Assembly (NCBI GenBank): GCA_018136815.1
Contig: CM030937.1
Span: 2,304,887 to 2,368,886 of the forward strand
Source of the DNA: Isochrysis galbana
Lineage: Eukaryota > Haptophyta > Isochrysidales > Isochrysidaceae
Reading direction: 5' to 3'
Length of the DNA stretch: 64,000 nt
The first letter of the stretch is position 1, and each line of letters starts with the position of its first letter. The position numbers and the translations under genes are program-made. Shown here piece after piece: positions 43,463-53,547 of the stretch. The notes under the pieces are model-generated. The model saw only the letters and a list, made by a program, of their open reading frames with translations. It did not search any database and was not told the origin of the DNA.

Positions 43463-44986
43463 ATGGCGCCGCCACCCTCGCCTCCCAGGCAGCCACAGAA
43501 GCAGGGAGCAGGCAAAGTCCTGTTCCCTGCTGACAAGCAGAACCTGACTCAGGCTCAGAACGCCAACGCCGCCGGGCAGCCACCCACTCAAGGACTCCCC
43601 ATGGGGTGTGGCAGCTCTGCTGCCACCCCCATGGCGGTAACTCCTACCATCTGTGCACCCCTCGGGGGCGGGCACATGACACAACAAACAATCACTGGAG
43701 CTTTTGCTCCCTCCAACCAACAGCCAAATCCTCCACCTAAGTCGTACGCGCAAGCCGCACATGGACACAAAGGGAAAGAGCCACAACAGCAAGCCCAGCA
43801 GCCACCAGCTCAACAGACACAGCCGCAGTCACGCAAGCGGGCCGACCCCCAGTCGGACCCAAAACCGACTCCAAACAACACCACCTCATTTGCTTCTCCT
43901 CCACCAGATGAGGAAGAAGAACCCGAAGACACTCCCTTCTTCATTCAGCTAGCCCAGCTAGCTGAGGACAAGAAGGAAATCAAAAGCGAGGATGTAGCCA
44001 CATTCATGAAATTCCTACTCTCTAGGCTAGAAGGCCTAGACGCCACTCCAGACGGAATGGATAAGGGCCGAAAGGGCCCTTGGATCTTTTACGTCGATGA
44101 CGACGCACACGACCAATTCAAGGCCGCCTACGGCGACAAGCTTCAAACAGTACTCTCAGGGGTCCCGCACGAATTTGGAGTCACCTATGGCGCGCTAGCC
44201 GACTCAGCACCGCGCAAATCTAGCGCGGTCCGCTCCTCCCTCAAAGAGGTCGCCACGTACATCGTGTTCCGCATCTTCGACCCGGTTAAGGCGTACAAAA
44301 CTAAGACTCGACTTTTGGCTAGCGCATTGGAGCGCGAAGGTTTCCATGTCCTTAGGGGCAACCAACAACGCGTCAAAACCTCGCTTGAGGGAATCACGAA
44401 GGTCGAGGCGGGTAAACGCCCGATTTGGCACTTCTACGTATACACGGACACTACTGCCCTAGGCCATCGCTTCCCGCGGACTTTCCACGTGACCCTCGAT
44501 GATGGGGAGAATTTCAACTTGGACTACGCGGTCCGCTCCTCGGTGGAATGCGTGACGCCGGAAGGCGACATTGCCATACACGGCGCCCCAGGAGGTTGCA
44601 AAGGGTACGATAAGCCGTGGGCCATCTCATATCTGCGCAAGAATCAAATCAGTTTTCGTCAATGCACATGCGAGCAAGACAAAGCAAAAGCGGAGCAACG
44701 CAAACGCCAACGCGAGATAAGCAACGCCATGGACTACAGGGCCCTTATGGGCCTTGGAGCGGCGGCACCTTGCCGCCGATTCATGGCGGGCGAATGCAAG
44801 AACAATCGCATGAAAGGGCGGCAAATCGTCCAATGCTCTTCCAGCCACGACATCCCCGGATGTTGGGAAAAGGACCCCGCAACGGGCAAACAACATTGTA
44901 TGGTAAAATGCAATCTTAAAGCTAACAAAGCATATCCAGGATACTGCGTTAACGGAGCTAGTTGCTTGTACCGTCATGGTGGATAA
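43463..44986 (+). CDS. L-element ORF1 protein with Cys/His zinc-finger C-terminus
   Basis: 507 aa from the ATG at 43463. The same frame is protein-like back to about 43345 (PKPPEPKRSQASAPPDNDVE); the family start ATGGAGCGCGCG at 43335 is out of frame because of an apparent extra CG. The first 170 residues are Gln/Pro-rich. A folded middle follows (WIFYVDDDAHDQFKAAYGDK; KEVATYIVFRIFDPVKAYKT; IWHFYVYTDTTALGHRFPRT). A C-terminal Cys/His cluster (CRRFMAGECKNN, CSSSHDIPGCW, CMVKCNLKANKAYPGYC, CLYRHG) resembles CCCH fingers. LINE ORF1 proteins bind element RNA and package it; I infer that here from position and the finger. Open throughout, so possibly still expressed. Confidence 0.75.
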   Translation: MAPPPSPPRQPQKQGAGKVLFPADKQNLTQAQNANAAGQPPTQGLPMGCGSSAATPMAVTPTICAPLGGGHMTQQTITGAFAPSNQQPNPPPKSYAQAAHGHKGKEPQQQAQQPPAQQTQPQSRKRADPQSDPKPTPNNTTSFASPPPDEEEEPEDTPFFIQLAQLAEDKKEIKSEDVATFMKFLLSRLEGLDATPDGMDKGRKGPWIFYVDDDAHDQFKAAYGDKLQTVLSGVPHEFGVTYGALADSAPRKSSAVRSSLKEVATYIVFRIFDPVKAYKTKTRLLASALEREGFHVLRGNQQRVKTSLEGITKVEAGKRPIWHFYVYTDTTALGHRFPRTFHVTLDDGENFNLDYAVRSSVECVTPEGDIAIHGAPGGCKGYDKPWAISYLRKNQISFRQCTCEQDKAKAEQRKRQREISNAMDYRALMGLGAAAPCRRFMAGECKNNRMKGRQIVQCSSSHDIPGCWEKDPATGKQHCMVKCNLKANKAYPGYCVNGASCLYRHGG

Positions 44987-45065
44987 TAACGATCTAAAGA
45001 TTGCAACATACAATTTGAATGGAGCAAAACATAAATTAGCGGGAAAAGATATCCGAATGGACTAG
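44976..45065 (+). pseudogene. L-element ORF2 5' remnant (endonuclease start)
   Basis: The ATG at 44976 overlaps the ORF1 stop by 11 nt in another frame. It reads MVDNNDLKIATYNLNGAKHK, then stops at 45063. LKIATYNLNG is the first strand of an APE-type endonuclease in LINE ORF2 (Asn for metal binding). Everything after it, up to the C-terminal part at 45097, has been deleted. Confidence 0.65.
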
Positions 45066-45096
45066 ATCAAGACTAGAAGATACCACATCCGACTAT

Positions 45097-46152
45097 ATGG
45101 ACCTTCTTAGAAAACAAGCGAAGCCCCCGCCTCCTCCCCCGAAGGAGCAAGAGTTAATCCCTCAAGAAGATCCGGACGCACATGATCTAGGCGACATTCT
45201 AGTGGACAAAGACCATAACTTCTATTCGCGCCGAAGAGGCGATTACCACAAAGTCCAACTTAATGTTCTGGGAGAGCCCCACATCCACGAGCGGATCAGC
45301 CCGCAACTATTGCCCGACGAGCTATTCACCCCACTGAAGTGGGGGCGAGCGTACGACGGCCCGGCGGAAACAGCGTATCCGATACCTCAAGAGTACACGC
45401 TAAAAGGCACGCAAACTACGCTAGAGGATGTGAGTGTCAGGGTCTTGACTAAAGCGTTCCTCGCGCTGAGGAAGACAAAAGCTCAAAAATCCACACTAAG
45501 ATGGGAGAAAAGGTTACCGGTCCTCTCGGGAAAGTGGAAACAAGTATCGCAACTGTACAAATATAACTTTTTAACACCTAGGGACTCCTATCTGCATTTT
45601 AAACATATCCTACATAGGAGAATAGCTACGGCGAACCGTTTTGCCGACGATCCGACATGCCGCTTTTGTGGCATAGCCCCCGAGAGTTCCACTCACTTGG
45701 CCTCATGTATCGCGACGGAGCCCGTCTTTGAATTCATAGAAGGACTTTTAGGGATTTGCCTTAAGCTTAAGCCGGGATCCGAAATACCCCAACGACTTTT
45801 CTGCTATCAGATGGACAGACCGCACCCCTCCTCAGGATACTTAGGTATCTTGGCGTGGAGGTATATTCTAACTGACTTCTATAACATCCAGTATGGCAAC
45901 GCGGACGGCAGGTCCGTCAGGTCGATCTTAAGAGCGATCCTCACGAGATATCACCTGTTAGTAACGGCGAAAGTCGGTTTCTTTCAGAGGCTAAAAAAAC
46001 AACGGGAGAATATGGGGTTACACGCCCCGAGCAACAAACACATTAAGAAAATCTTAAGCCCGCTGTACACGGTGGACAAGGATTTCAACATAGGAACGTC
46101 GGAGGACCTCTTGCAAGCGGCAAGGGGGCTAGACCTACGACACATCACCTAA
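45097..46152 (+). CDS. L-element ORF2 C-terminal fragment with zinc knuckle (zf-RVT-like)
   Basis: 351-codon open frame, 1 kb long, with no in-frame break. It begins MDLLRKQAKPPPPPPKEQEL. The core matches the ORFs at 14960 and 57619: SYLHFKHILHRRIATANRF, then CRFCGIAPESSTHLASC (C-x2-C-x8-H-x3-C), then LAWRYILTDFYNIQYGNADG. No polymerase motif (FADD/YADD) is present. It is either a leftover of ORF2 or a separately translated small protein; a stop separates it from the ORF2 start. It differs from the 57.6-kb copy enough to be an older or distinct subfamily. Confidence 0.65.
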   Translation: MDLLRKQAKPPPPPPKEQELIPQEDPDAHDLGDILVDKDHNFYSRRRGDYHKVQLNVLGEPHIHERISPQLLPDELFTPLKWGRAYDGPAETAYPIPQEYTLKGTQTTLEDVSVRVLTKAFLALRKTKAQKSTLRWEKRLPVLSGKWKQVSQLYKYNFLTPRDSYLHFKHILHRRIATANRFADDPTCRFCGIAPESSTHLASCIATEPVFEFIEGLLGICLKLKPGSEIPQRLFCYQMDRPHPSSGYLGILAWRYILTDFYNIQYGNADGRSVRSILRAILTRYHLLVTAKVGFFQRLKKQRENMGLHAPSNKHIKKILSPLYTVDKDFNIGTSEDLLQAARGLDLRHIT

Positions 46153-46451
46153 AGCAGCTAAATCTCCGGGTAGGAATCACAGCAGTTATTAAAGAAGGAA
46201 TCTAAAGTACTTAAGGGAGAATAACCAAAGCTAACACCGAAAGCAAAGGACGAGCCACAGTCTCCCGCCCCCTTCTCTCCAACTCCTGGCCGAAGCAGCG
46301 CGCGCGGCCTCCCCGGAACCAGCTTCTCCTCTAATGAGGGAACTGGGGAAGGGGGAGGGGGTTGTTAGGGGTTAAGGTTGGGTAGTAGGGAGGTACACTA
46401 GCACACTGCCTCACGCCGCACTCGTAGCGGGATTTTTTAAGAAGATTTTTT

Positions 46452-46470
46452 TTTCCAAATCAACTAAGTA
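46452..46470. repeat. Target-site duplication (3' side) of L element
   Basis: TTTCCAAATCAACTAAGTA, identical to 43291-43309. Confidence 0.92.
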
Positions 46471-46540
46471 TTTACTTGGTTCACGCAACTAAGTTTATAC
46501 TACCTCCGTTCCAAAACTCAGGTTCTTCTTAGTTTTTCCT

Positions 46541-47812
46541 TTATATCTCTCCTAAGCCTCGCAGAAATAAGTCTGCACCTTCACTACAAGAACCTTGCGG
46601 GTACATGCTGGCTTCATGGGACAGTCGAGGGGGGGCCTGCACTTCTCGAAAACACAATGAAACGAGCGATTTTCTAATATGGATGGAGGTGGAAATCGGC
46701 CGGCGGGAGCGATTGGCGCGAAAGCGTCTTGCTTGTTCCCAGCCCCAAGGCATGGCGCGCCTGAAGGTCGTGGAACCTCCGCAGCGTGGCACGCGCACAG
46801 GCGGTGACTACGTGTGGCGAGGTAGGCGGGGCAGAAAGAGGAGGTCTCTGACCCTCAGCCCTGCCCCTCCCAGCACCCCTGAACAGCCGCGCCGCGACGA
46901 GGAGAACCGGCCTGCAAAGCGGCGTTGCAGTCTGACACCCAATCGCCAGGCGCGCATCTTCCCAGTTGGAATTTTTTTATTGGTCCCCAGAAACCCTCGT
47001 CATCAAGCACAATAGCCTTGACCTTGCTGCCTATGTTCACATCCCAATTGCCCTCGTCCTCGCCGGCCACCGATCGCCCTTGCTATGAAAACTTGTGCGC
47101 TGCATACTCCATCATCACCACCACTTGCTGCAACTCAGGGTTGACATTTGACACGGAGCATTCGAGACATTTCTCTAAATTTGCTGGTAAACCGTGTTTG
47201 CTTTGCGCGGTACAAGTCCAACTGCCTCCCGCCATGATTAGCAGCGATGGTCTCTCGGAGCTTCGTGCGCGGCCCCCTCGTGCGACCCCAAAACAGCACT
47301 TGCGCAGCGGAAGTAGGGAAGCTAGCCGCACACAACGACATGGTGTCCACGTCGAGAATTTGAGAAAGATGCTGTCCTATCACAAGATCTCGGGCGTGAT
47401 GGAGATGGTTGATCACAGCGTCTTTCGTGTTCACGAGTGAAAAGCGCAAATCGGTGGGCAGCCCCTTGCTCAAGCGCCGCAGCGCCGAGATAACAAGTTG
47501 AGGCAGATCTTCTAGTTGATATCTGTCGCGGAGGTGCTCCTCCAGCTCCATGACCGCAGCAGCCGTCCACATGTTCTTGCTCTTGATCTTGCCTCTCCTC
47601 TTCCTACTCTTCCTCTCAGCCTCCTTCTTGTACTTGGACAACGTCTCTGCCATCTTCTTCGCCTCGCTCTGCGCGTGGTTGCGCGAGGCAAGGGCCCGCG
47701 GCAACTCAACCTTCATCTCCTCGATTTGCAATCGTTGGAGAGCGATCTCCGCCTCGAGGGTCATCTCATGGGCTGAGGGGCGGGCGGGCAGCGGCTCGAC
47801 GCGGCGAGGCAT
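46541..47812 (-). pseudogene. Decaying gene of unknown family
   Basis: The minus-strand frame from the ATG at 47812 to a stop at 47135 (225 aa) is protein-like: a coiled coil (TLEAEIALQRLQIEEMKVEL; EAKKMAETLSKYKKEAERKS; basic RKRRGKIKSKN), then EEHLRDRYQLEDLPQLVISA, HARDLVIGQHLSQILDVDTM and REMSRMLRVKC. Protein-like sequence then continues in another frame (PELQQVVVMMEYAAHKFS, then after a stop GEDEGNWDVNIGSKVKAIVL and LDDEGFWGPIKKFQLG). So there is at least one frameshift and one stop. It could also be a spliced gene whose introns I misread. Possibly transposon-encoded; no catalytic motif recognised. Confidence 0.5.
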
Positions 47813-48980
47813 GTGTGGGAGTCGAGCCACCAGAGTGAGGGGGGGGTGAGGGGGGGTGGGAGGGACCACCCGCCAGTCGTCGCTACCGATGGCGGGGGGA
47901 AAGGAGAAGGGGGAGAAAAGTGGGAAATAATTTTTAGAATCGAAGCATAGTGTTTTGGTACTGTTTTTCTCTGTTTTTCTATGAATGCCAAAAACAAACT
48001 GTTTTTACTGTTTTTGGACGCCCCCCCACTGTTTTTTTCATCTAGGCCTAAGGCCTAAGGCCTAAGGGCAGCTGCAGGCCTGTCGCAGGCCCGTGCCATC
48101 CCAAGTTGTTCTGTCATATATGATATCATATATGATATCTCAGTATTAGTTGCTCTAGACCTGATACTGAGTGTCATATGACAAGACTAGAGGCTACAAT
48201 TCAACTAGTTTACTAGTACAAGTTCGGGCGCGGGAAATGGGAAATACCGGCGCTCCCAGCTCCGAGCCCCCCCCCCTCCCAATGGCCGCCAACCTGATGT
48301 GCAGCAACGATGGCGGCGGCGACGACGGCGATGACGAGTGTCACACCGCCGTGGAGTGGGGGCGGCGCCATGTGGAGATGTGGAGACGCTCCAAGGGTGC
48401 CGCTGTGGGAGCTTGAAATGGTTAGTCATCGAGCAGCAGCATGCAACATCCGATTCTAAGTACTGCTGAGTAAGAAGATTTTTATCGTAATGGCGGGTTT
48501 ATAAGTGTAGATGTTTGGAGCAAGTATCATATGATATCAGATGTATGACATCATACTCAGTTCCATGGCAAGTGTCATATGACGGTATGACGGAACAACT
48601 TGGGTGCCATCGCGCGTAGCTCGTGCCGCAGGAGAGGGGAGAGGGGAGAGAGCACGCGGAGAAGGGGGTGGGCGGAGCAAACCGAGAAATAGGTAAGCCC
48701 CGCAGACCCGCACCTGTTTACAGGATAAAAGTCGGAATTGAGGCTGCCGCCAGCCCGGTAGGCGCAGGAGGAAGGAAGGACGTTCCATGTTCCATATTTC
48801 TTGTAAACACCCCCCGTCGTACAGGCAACTGCGATAGGCAGCACCTCCCAAGGTGCCTCGCCCTGGCTAACTGACCTCCTGCCCTGCTTCGCGCCATCGG
48901 GCGGGTGGGGCGGGGGAGAGGGGGTCGGCAGAGAGAGAGAGTGCGAGCGAGAGCGAGAGAGAGGGGGAGGGAGAGGCGAG
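47813..48980. other. Intergenic, S fragments and AT palindromes
   Basis: S-derived pieces lie at about 48065-48105 (GGCAGCTGCAGGCCTGTCGC) and 48605-48790, the latter with the GTAAG...TTTACAG module at 48693-48723. An AT palindrome, CATATATGATATCATATATG, lies at 48114-48133. Related CATATGATATC and GTGTCATATGAC strings are at 48165-48182 and 48527-48592. No gene. Confidence 0.5.
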
Positions 48981-50381
48981 ATGGTGGTGATGGTGGTGGG
49001 CGTCCGTCCGCTGCTGATGGAGGCCGCGCGACATGCGCCGCCGCTCGCAATGGCAGCCGCGCCTCAGCTAGAGGACGATGTGGCCGCCATTGCGCTCGTG
49101 GCAGGCACTGCAATTGGCGGCGGATTCCTTGCACTGCCAGCGACCACTGCGCCCGCCGGCTGCGTGCCTTCAGTGCTCGTGCTAGTTGCCTCGTCGGCGG
49201 TGCTTCTAGCCGAGGCCTTCATTGTCGCCGACCTCGTCATCGAGATGTCGCAGCGTGAGGGACGACCCGTCTCCTTATCCACGTGCGCACGCAACACGCT
49301 CGGCCAGGCTGGAGGAGTAGTTGTGGAAGTGCTATTCACGCTCCTCATGTGCTCCACTCTTTTGGCCCAGTTCGCCAAGGGCGGCTCACTTGTCAGTGAT
49401 TGGATCGGTCTGCCTTATCAAACCTGCTGTGCGCTTGTTGCCCTCACGCTCTCGTGTTTCAGCCTAGGAGCACCTAGGGGTGTCGTCAACCGCACAAACT
49501 CTCGGCTGGCCATCGGCTTTGTGTTGTCACTTGTCGCCATGTTTGTCAGCGGAGCTCCGCTCGCCGACTGGACCGCCTTGTCTCGAGCCAACTGGTCCGC
49601 CGCGTACGCGAGTGCGCCGACGTTGCTCCAACTGCTCGTGTACAATGAGATCATTCCTACCGTGTGCAACATGCTGAACTTTGACCGAGGCCGCGTCCGA
49701 AGAGCACTTTGCTGCGGCGCGGCTATCCTCTTTGTCATTCTTTCGTCTTGGTCGGCTCTCGGTATAGGTTTGGCGGCCACTATTGCGGATCGTGTAATTG
49801 CAGGTGTGGCGCCGAACGTGGGTGCTGACCCCCTTGCTGCTTTGTTGGCCACAAGGACTCCTGTTGGGGCAGCTGCTTCTGCTCTTGCTGTGTGTGCTGT
49901 AAGCACAACTGTGATTGCGACAAATTTAGCCTTGCAAACTCTGTTCATTGATATCGCCGACCGAAGCGGGAGGCTTGCTGGCCAAGGATCTGACAAACTG
50001 TCCCCCCCGTCCAGCGACATACATTCGAAAATAGCTTCCGCGCTTCCAAAAGTTGCCGGGTGGTCACTCTTCCGTGTGTGTGCCCTTCCGCTGGCAATTG
50101 TCACGACCCTTACGTTTGCCTCCGTTTCCCCGAATGCTTTCTTTGGCGCTATCGACTTTGCCGGTGCCTATCCTCTTGCTCTCCTCTGGGGGGTATCACC
50201 GCCGCTCATGGCACTCGCTGCTGCAAAGAAGAGCGGAGTGCGCTTGCCGCCCGAACGCGTTCTGATGTTAGTCTGCTTGGGTGTTGCCGCAATCGTATTC
50301 GTCTGCTCGAATATGTTTATGGACATTAGCTCTCTGGTTGCATCAAACCTGGCGAGTGGAGTGCGATGGCGATTGGCCTGA
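48981..50381 (+). CDS. Aromatic amino-acid permease-like transporter (Trp/Tyr permease family)
   Basis: 466 aa, single exon. About 11 hydrophobic segments. The signature near the N-terminus, IALVAGTAIGGGFLALPATT followed by APAGCVPS, matches the first helix of the tryptophan/tyrosine permease (HAAAP) family in the APC superfamily. Later helices include VVVEVLFTLLMCSTLLAQFA, GFVLSLVAMFVSGAPLA, LLVYNEIIPTVCNMLNF (the polar helix typical of the family), AALLATRTPVGAAASALAVC and RVLMLVCLGVAAIVFVCSNM. It should carry an aromatic amino acid with a proton; in algae and plants some members are in plastids. The N-terminus here (MVVMVVGVRPLLMEAARHAP) could be a short presequence, but an internal ATG is also possible. 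Confidence 0.82.
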   Translation: MVVMVVGVRPLLMEAARHAPPLAMAAAPQLEDDVAAIALVAGTAIGGGFLALPATTAPAGCVPSVLVLVASSAVLLAEAFIVADLVIEMSQREGRPVSLSTCARNTLGQAGGVVVEVLFTLLMCSTLLAQFAKGGSLVSDWIGLPYQTCCALVALTLSCFSLGAPRGVVNRTNSRLAIGFVLSLVAMFVSGAPLADWTALSRANWSAAYASAPTLLQLLVYNEIIPTVCNMLNFDRGRVRRALCCGAAILFVILSSWSALGIGLAATIADRVIAGVAPNVGADPLAALLATRTPVGAAASALAVCAVSTTVIATNLALQTLFIDIADRSGRLAGQGSDKLSPPSSDIHSKIASALPKVAGWSLFRVCALPLAIVTTLTFASVSPNAFFGAIDFAGAYPLALLWGVSPPLMALAAAKKSGVRLPPERVLMLVCLGVAAIVFVCSNMFMDISSLVASNLASGVRWRLA

Positions 50382-51763
50382 GTTAACTACCCTGCATGCA
50401 ATCGAGCTCTCCCCGAACTTTAACAGCGACATGAGAAGGATAAGGTTGCTGGAGCGCCTCATGGGTCATTGGGATGTTGGGATGGGGAGTAGCTTCCCTT
50501 GTTATCAAAAGGGTCTGGCAGTATTATCAAAAAAACCATCGAAGACGCCGGCTACTGCTACTAAGAACTACCCACATGTGGCCATGTGGCTCGGGGGGAG
50601 TGGAGTGGCTGTTGCTGTGTGTGTGCAGTGAGACTGCCAACCAAAAGGAAGTGTTGTGACCAGGTATGGGGCACACCAGGGATACCCAGGCTCACGGAGG
50701 GCTGAGCACGGGGGGCACTGGGGCTGGAGAGAGGCGGGGCACCAGCGGGGACACCGCTAGCACGAGCGTGGGGCGAGACAGCTCGCCCAGAGCCCCCGGG
50801 AGTGCGGCCATGGGCCTCGGGGGCGACTCTCGGAAACTTTGGGACAACAAAAGAGAAAACGCGGGAAACACACGGGGAGGCGCAAACAAGGACAAGGAAA
50901 CAAAGGGCGCGCACACATGAGAAAACAAGGGAGGGGGATCAAGAGTGATCAACCCCGACCTAACGACCTAACACACTTGGGAAGAGAGAGAGAGAGAGGG
51001 AGGGAGGAGGGAGATCGGGGGATCCCGAGCTCGGATAGAGGGGACGCGGACGAAGCCAAACCAAAACTACAAAGGAGGGAAATTAAGAATCAAGGGAGAG
51101 AGGCTCCCTTGGAGAAACCTAAGGCCTAAGGGTGGCTCTCCCCCCGACCGCAACCGCCCCCCCCCCCCCGGGTGGGACACCCAAGAAGGGGATGCCCATC
51201 GCAAAGCAAAGGGGAGAGAGGCATGCAAGCAAAATAAATCTCAAAACGAACGAACAAAGAAAGAAATGAAGAAAGAGTGGCGATGGACGGACGAAATTAC
51301 GAGCAAAGAGGGCCGACGGTCGAGGAGACGGCTTGGGGGTCGTCGGAGAACGGGCGGGGCGGGAAGGGAAACACCGACGGAGGGAGAAGGGCGTCGGCGG
51401 TCGACGGTCGACGGCGATGATGGCCAAGAAGCCCGCAACGAGAGAAGGCGGCGGTGGAGCGTCGGCCTCGACGGAGGAAGAAGGGGTGGGGGCGCCTTCG
51501 AGGCCATCGAACGCAAGGCAAGGAGGGACGCCTCGTCTTCAACCGCGGCCGCCGCGAACCACCTATCCATCCGAACAACGCCCCCGGCAATTTGAAGAAC
51601 AGATGCGTGACCCCCAATATAAAGAGAGAACACGTAACAGCCGATAGCCCAATGGCGCAAGAGGAAGGAGTGAGACAAGCCATCGGGGATCGGTACACAT
51701 CGTCTGCCACTGGAAACCTCCTACACCCAGCCCCTAGGTAGCGCACAAGGGGACGAGCCCTAA
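50382..51763. other. Intergenic spacer ending in an older repeat
   Basis: No supported gene. G/A-rich low complexity at 50690-51110 and a C-run at 51157-51168. The last 30 bp or so (from CCTAGGTAGCGCACAAGG) are the left part of the repeat seen whole at 5579-5715, cut by the insertion that follows. Confidence 0.4.
51748..51763. repeat. Target-site duplication, left
   Basis: AGGGGACGAGCCCTAA, identical to 53548-53563. Confidence 0.9.
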
Positions 51764-53547
51764 CAACTAAGTTTATACTTAGTTCGCCCATGGGGGGGCA
51801 CGAGCCCCCCTCTCTCTCCACTCCTCCCCTGCCATGGGGGAGGAACCACTCACTCTCCTGGCACGCCTGATGGCCTGCCAGGAGCACACAGCCCTGCTGA
51901 CCCATTCCTCTCCCCACAGGCCCGCCTGACTCGCCCGCCCTGGCCCGTCGTGGCCTGCCCCTGCCCATCCCTCTGACCAGCCCCTCCTCCCCCTGGGCCC
52001 CCCTGATCAGGACCCCCCAGCCAGCTCCAGTCGACTGGCAGGGGCTCGAGAGCCAGCGAGGGAGAGGCAGGAGGGGCCAGGGCCATGCCCAAGCCTCACC
52101 TGCCCCCTGAGCTGCGCTCCAAGGCCCCTGCCGGCCTCCGGGGGACCTGAATAAATAAATAATAAATAATAATCAATGTTATATCCTAGCCAACCCCACT
52201 AGCCAATTGGACATAAATTTTCCGTCCCGGAATCCCGCCATGCCTGACGGGCCAGGTGTCCGAGTGATACCGGGGGGTGGGGGCACTGCCCCCTCCCCTC
52301 GATATTTGTCCTCCCCCCAGTGCACGCACCGACCCCGCGCACCCCAGCGCGTCCTCTCCTCGAGTCCACGCTGGGGGAAAACCCCTTTCGGGTAAAACAA
52401 CGCAGGGGGGGGGGGGGGGGCACTCGTGAGATAGGAGCCCAGAAGCGCTAATCTCCCTCGCTAGAGCGAGTGGCCGCGGCGAGCCGCGGCCCTTCTCTCC
52501 TGGCTCTGGCGCCCCCGTCTTCTCTTACCCAAACGGGGCGAGAAGACACGTATCTGCCAGAGGGGAGAGCTGCCGCTCCCCCCTCCCCTCCCTCTTCCCT
52601 TTTCCTCCTCTCTTCCCTGCGGCGGGGGCCCATGGCGCGCGCCTGCGGCCCCTCTTCAGGTCCCCAGGTGGCCTGCAGGGGCCTGGGAGCACAGCTCAGG
52701 GGGCAGGTGAGGCTGGGGCATGGCCCTGGCCCCTCCTGCCTCTCCCTCGCTGGCGCTCCGAGCCCCTGCGGGTCGACTGGAGCTGGCTGGGGGGTCTTGA
52801 ACAGGGGGGGCCCAGGGGGAGGAGGGGCTGGTCAGAGGGATGGGCTGGCCACGACAGGCCAGGGCGGGCGAATCAGGCGTGCCTGTGGGGAGAGGGATGG
52901 GTCAGCATGGCAGTGTTCTCCTGGCAGGCCATCAGGCGTGCCAGGAGAGTGGGTGGTTCTTCCCCCATGGCAGGGGAGGAGTGGAGAGAGAGGGGGGCTC
53001 GTGCCCCCCCATCGGCGAACTAAGTATAAACTTAGTTGGCTCCTGGGGACCTGAAGAGGGGCCGCAGGCGCGCGCCATGGGCCCCCGCCGCAGGGAAGAG
53101 AGGAGGAAAAGGGAAGAGGGAGGGGAGGGGGGAGCGGCAGCTCTCCCCTCCGGCAGAAACGTGTCTTCTCGCCCCGTTTGGGTAAGAGAAGACGGGGGCG
53201 CCAGAGCCAGGAGGGAAGGGCCGCGGCTTGCCGCGGCCACTCGCTTCGGCGAGGAGAGATTAGCGCTCCTGGGCCCCTATTCACGAGTGCCCCCCCCCCC
53301 CTGCGTTGCTTTTACCCGAAAGGGTTTTTCCCCCAGCGTGGACTCGAGGAGAGGACGTGCTGGGGTGCGCGGGGTCGGTGCGTGCACTGGGGGGAGGACA
53401 AATATCGAGGGGAGGGGGCAGTGCCCCCTCCCCCCGGTAGCACTCGGACACCTGGCTCGTCAGGCATGGCGGGATTCCGGGACGGAAAAGTTGTGTCCAA
53501 TTAGCTAGTGGGGTTGGCTAGGATATAACATTAATTATTTTAGTTTA
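51764..53547 (+). mobile_element. Composite S-type element with interleaved inverted repeats (A-B-A'-B')
   Basis: 1784 bp between perfect 16-bp duplications. It starts CAACTAAGTTTATACTTAG like the S family. Part A (51764-52150) is S-like. Part B (about 52176-52670) contains CTAGCCAACCCCACTAGC, CGTCCCGGAATCCCGCCATG and AAACGGGGCGAGAAGACACG. A' (about 52675-53037) is S sequence reversed, ending TATAAACTTAGTTGG. B' (about 53045-53530) is B reversed, ending TAGTGGGGTTGGCTAGGATA. The insertion splits a repeat that is continuous at 5579-5715. It has no protein; the long frames on both strands mirror each other because of the inverted arms. Confidence 0.8.

Larger units (their letters stand above)
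43310..46451 (+). mobile_element. Family L non-LTR retroelement, 3.14 kb, ORF1 retained and ORF2 gutted
   Basis: Bounded by a perfect 19-bp duplication. The 5' end, AAACTATTGTTATAGTTTTA, leads to ATGGAGCGCGCG, as in the other L copies. It carries a long ORF1 (43463-44986), an ORF2 start overlapping the ORF1 stop (44976-45065), then directly the ORF2 C-terminal zinc-knuckle region (45097-46152), a 300-bp 3' UTR and a T-rich end (GATTTTTTAAGAAGATTTTT). The endonuclease and polymerase cores are missing. It is a nonautonomous derivative that still moved, as the intact duplication shows. Another L-type ORF2 must have acted in trans. Confidence 0.88.

Noticed and set aside
46494-46515. CTACCTCCGTTCCAAAA, similar to plant Stowaway/mariner MITE ends
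   Set aside because: I could not find the matching inverted terminus or a TA duplication; resemblance may be chance.
52470-53508. ORFs of 190-220 codons on both strands
   Set aside because: They are mirror images created by the inverted arms B and B' of the composite element.
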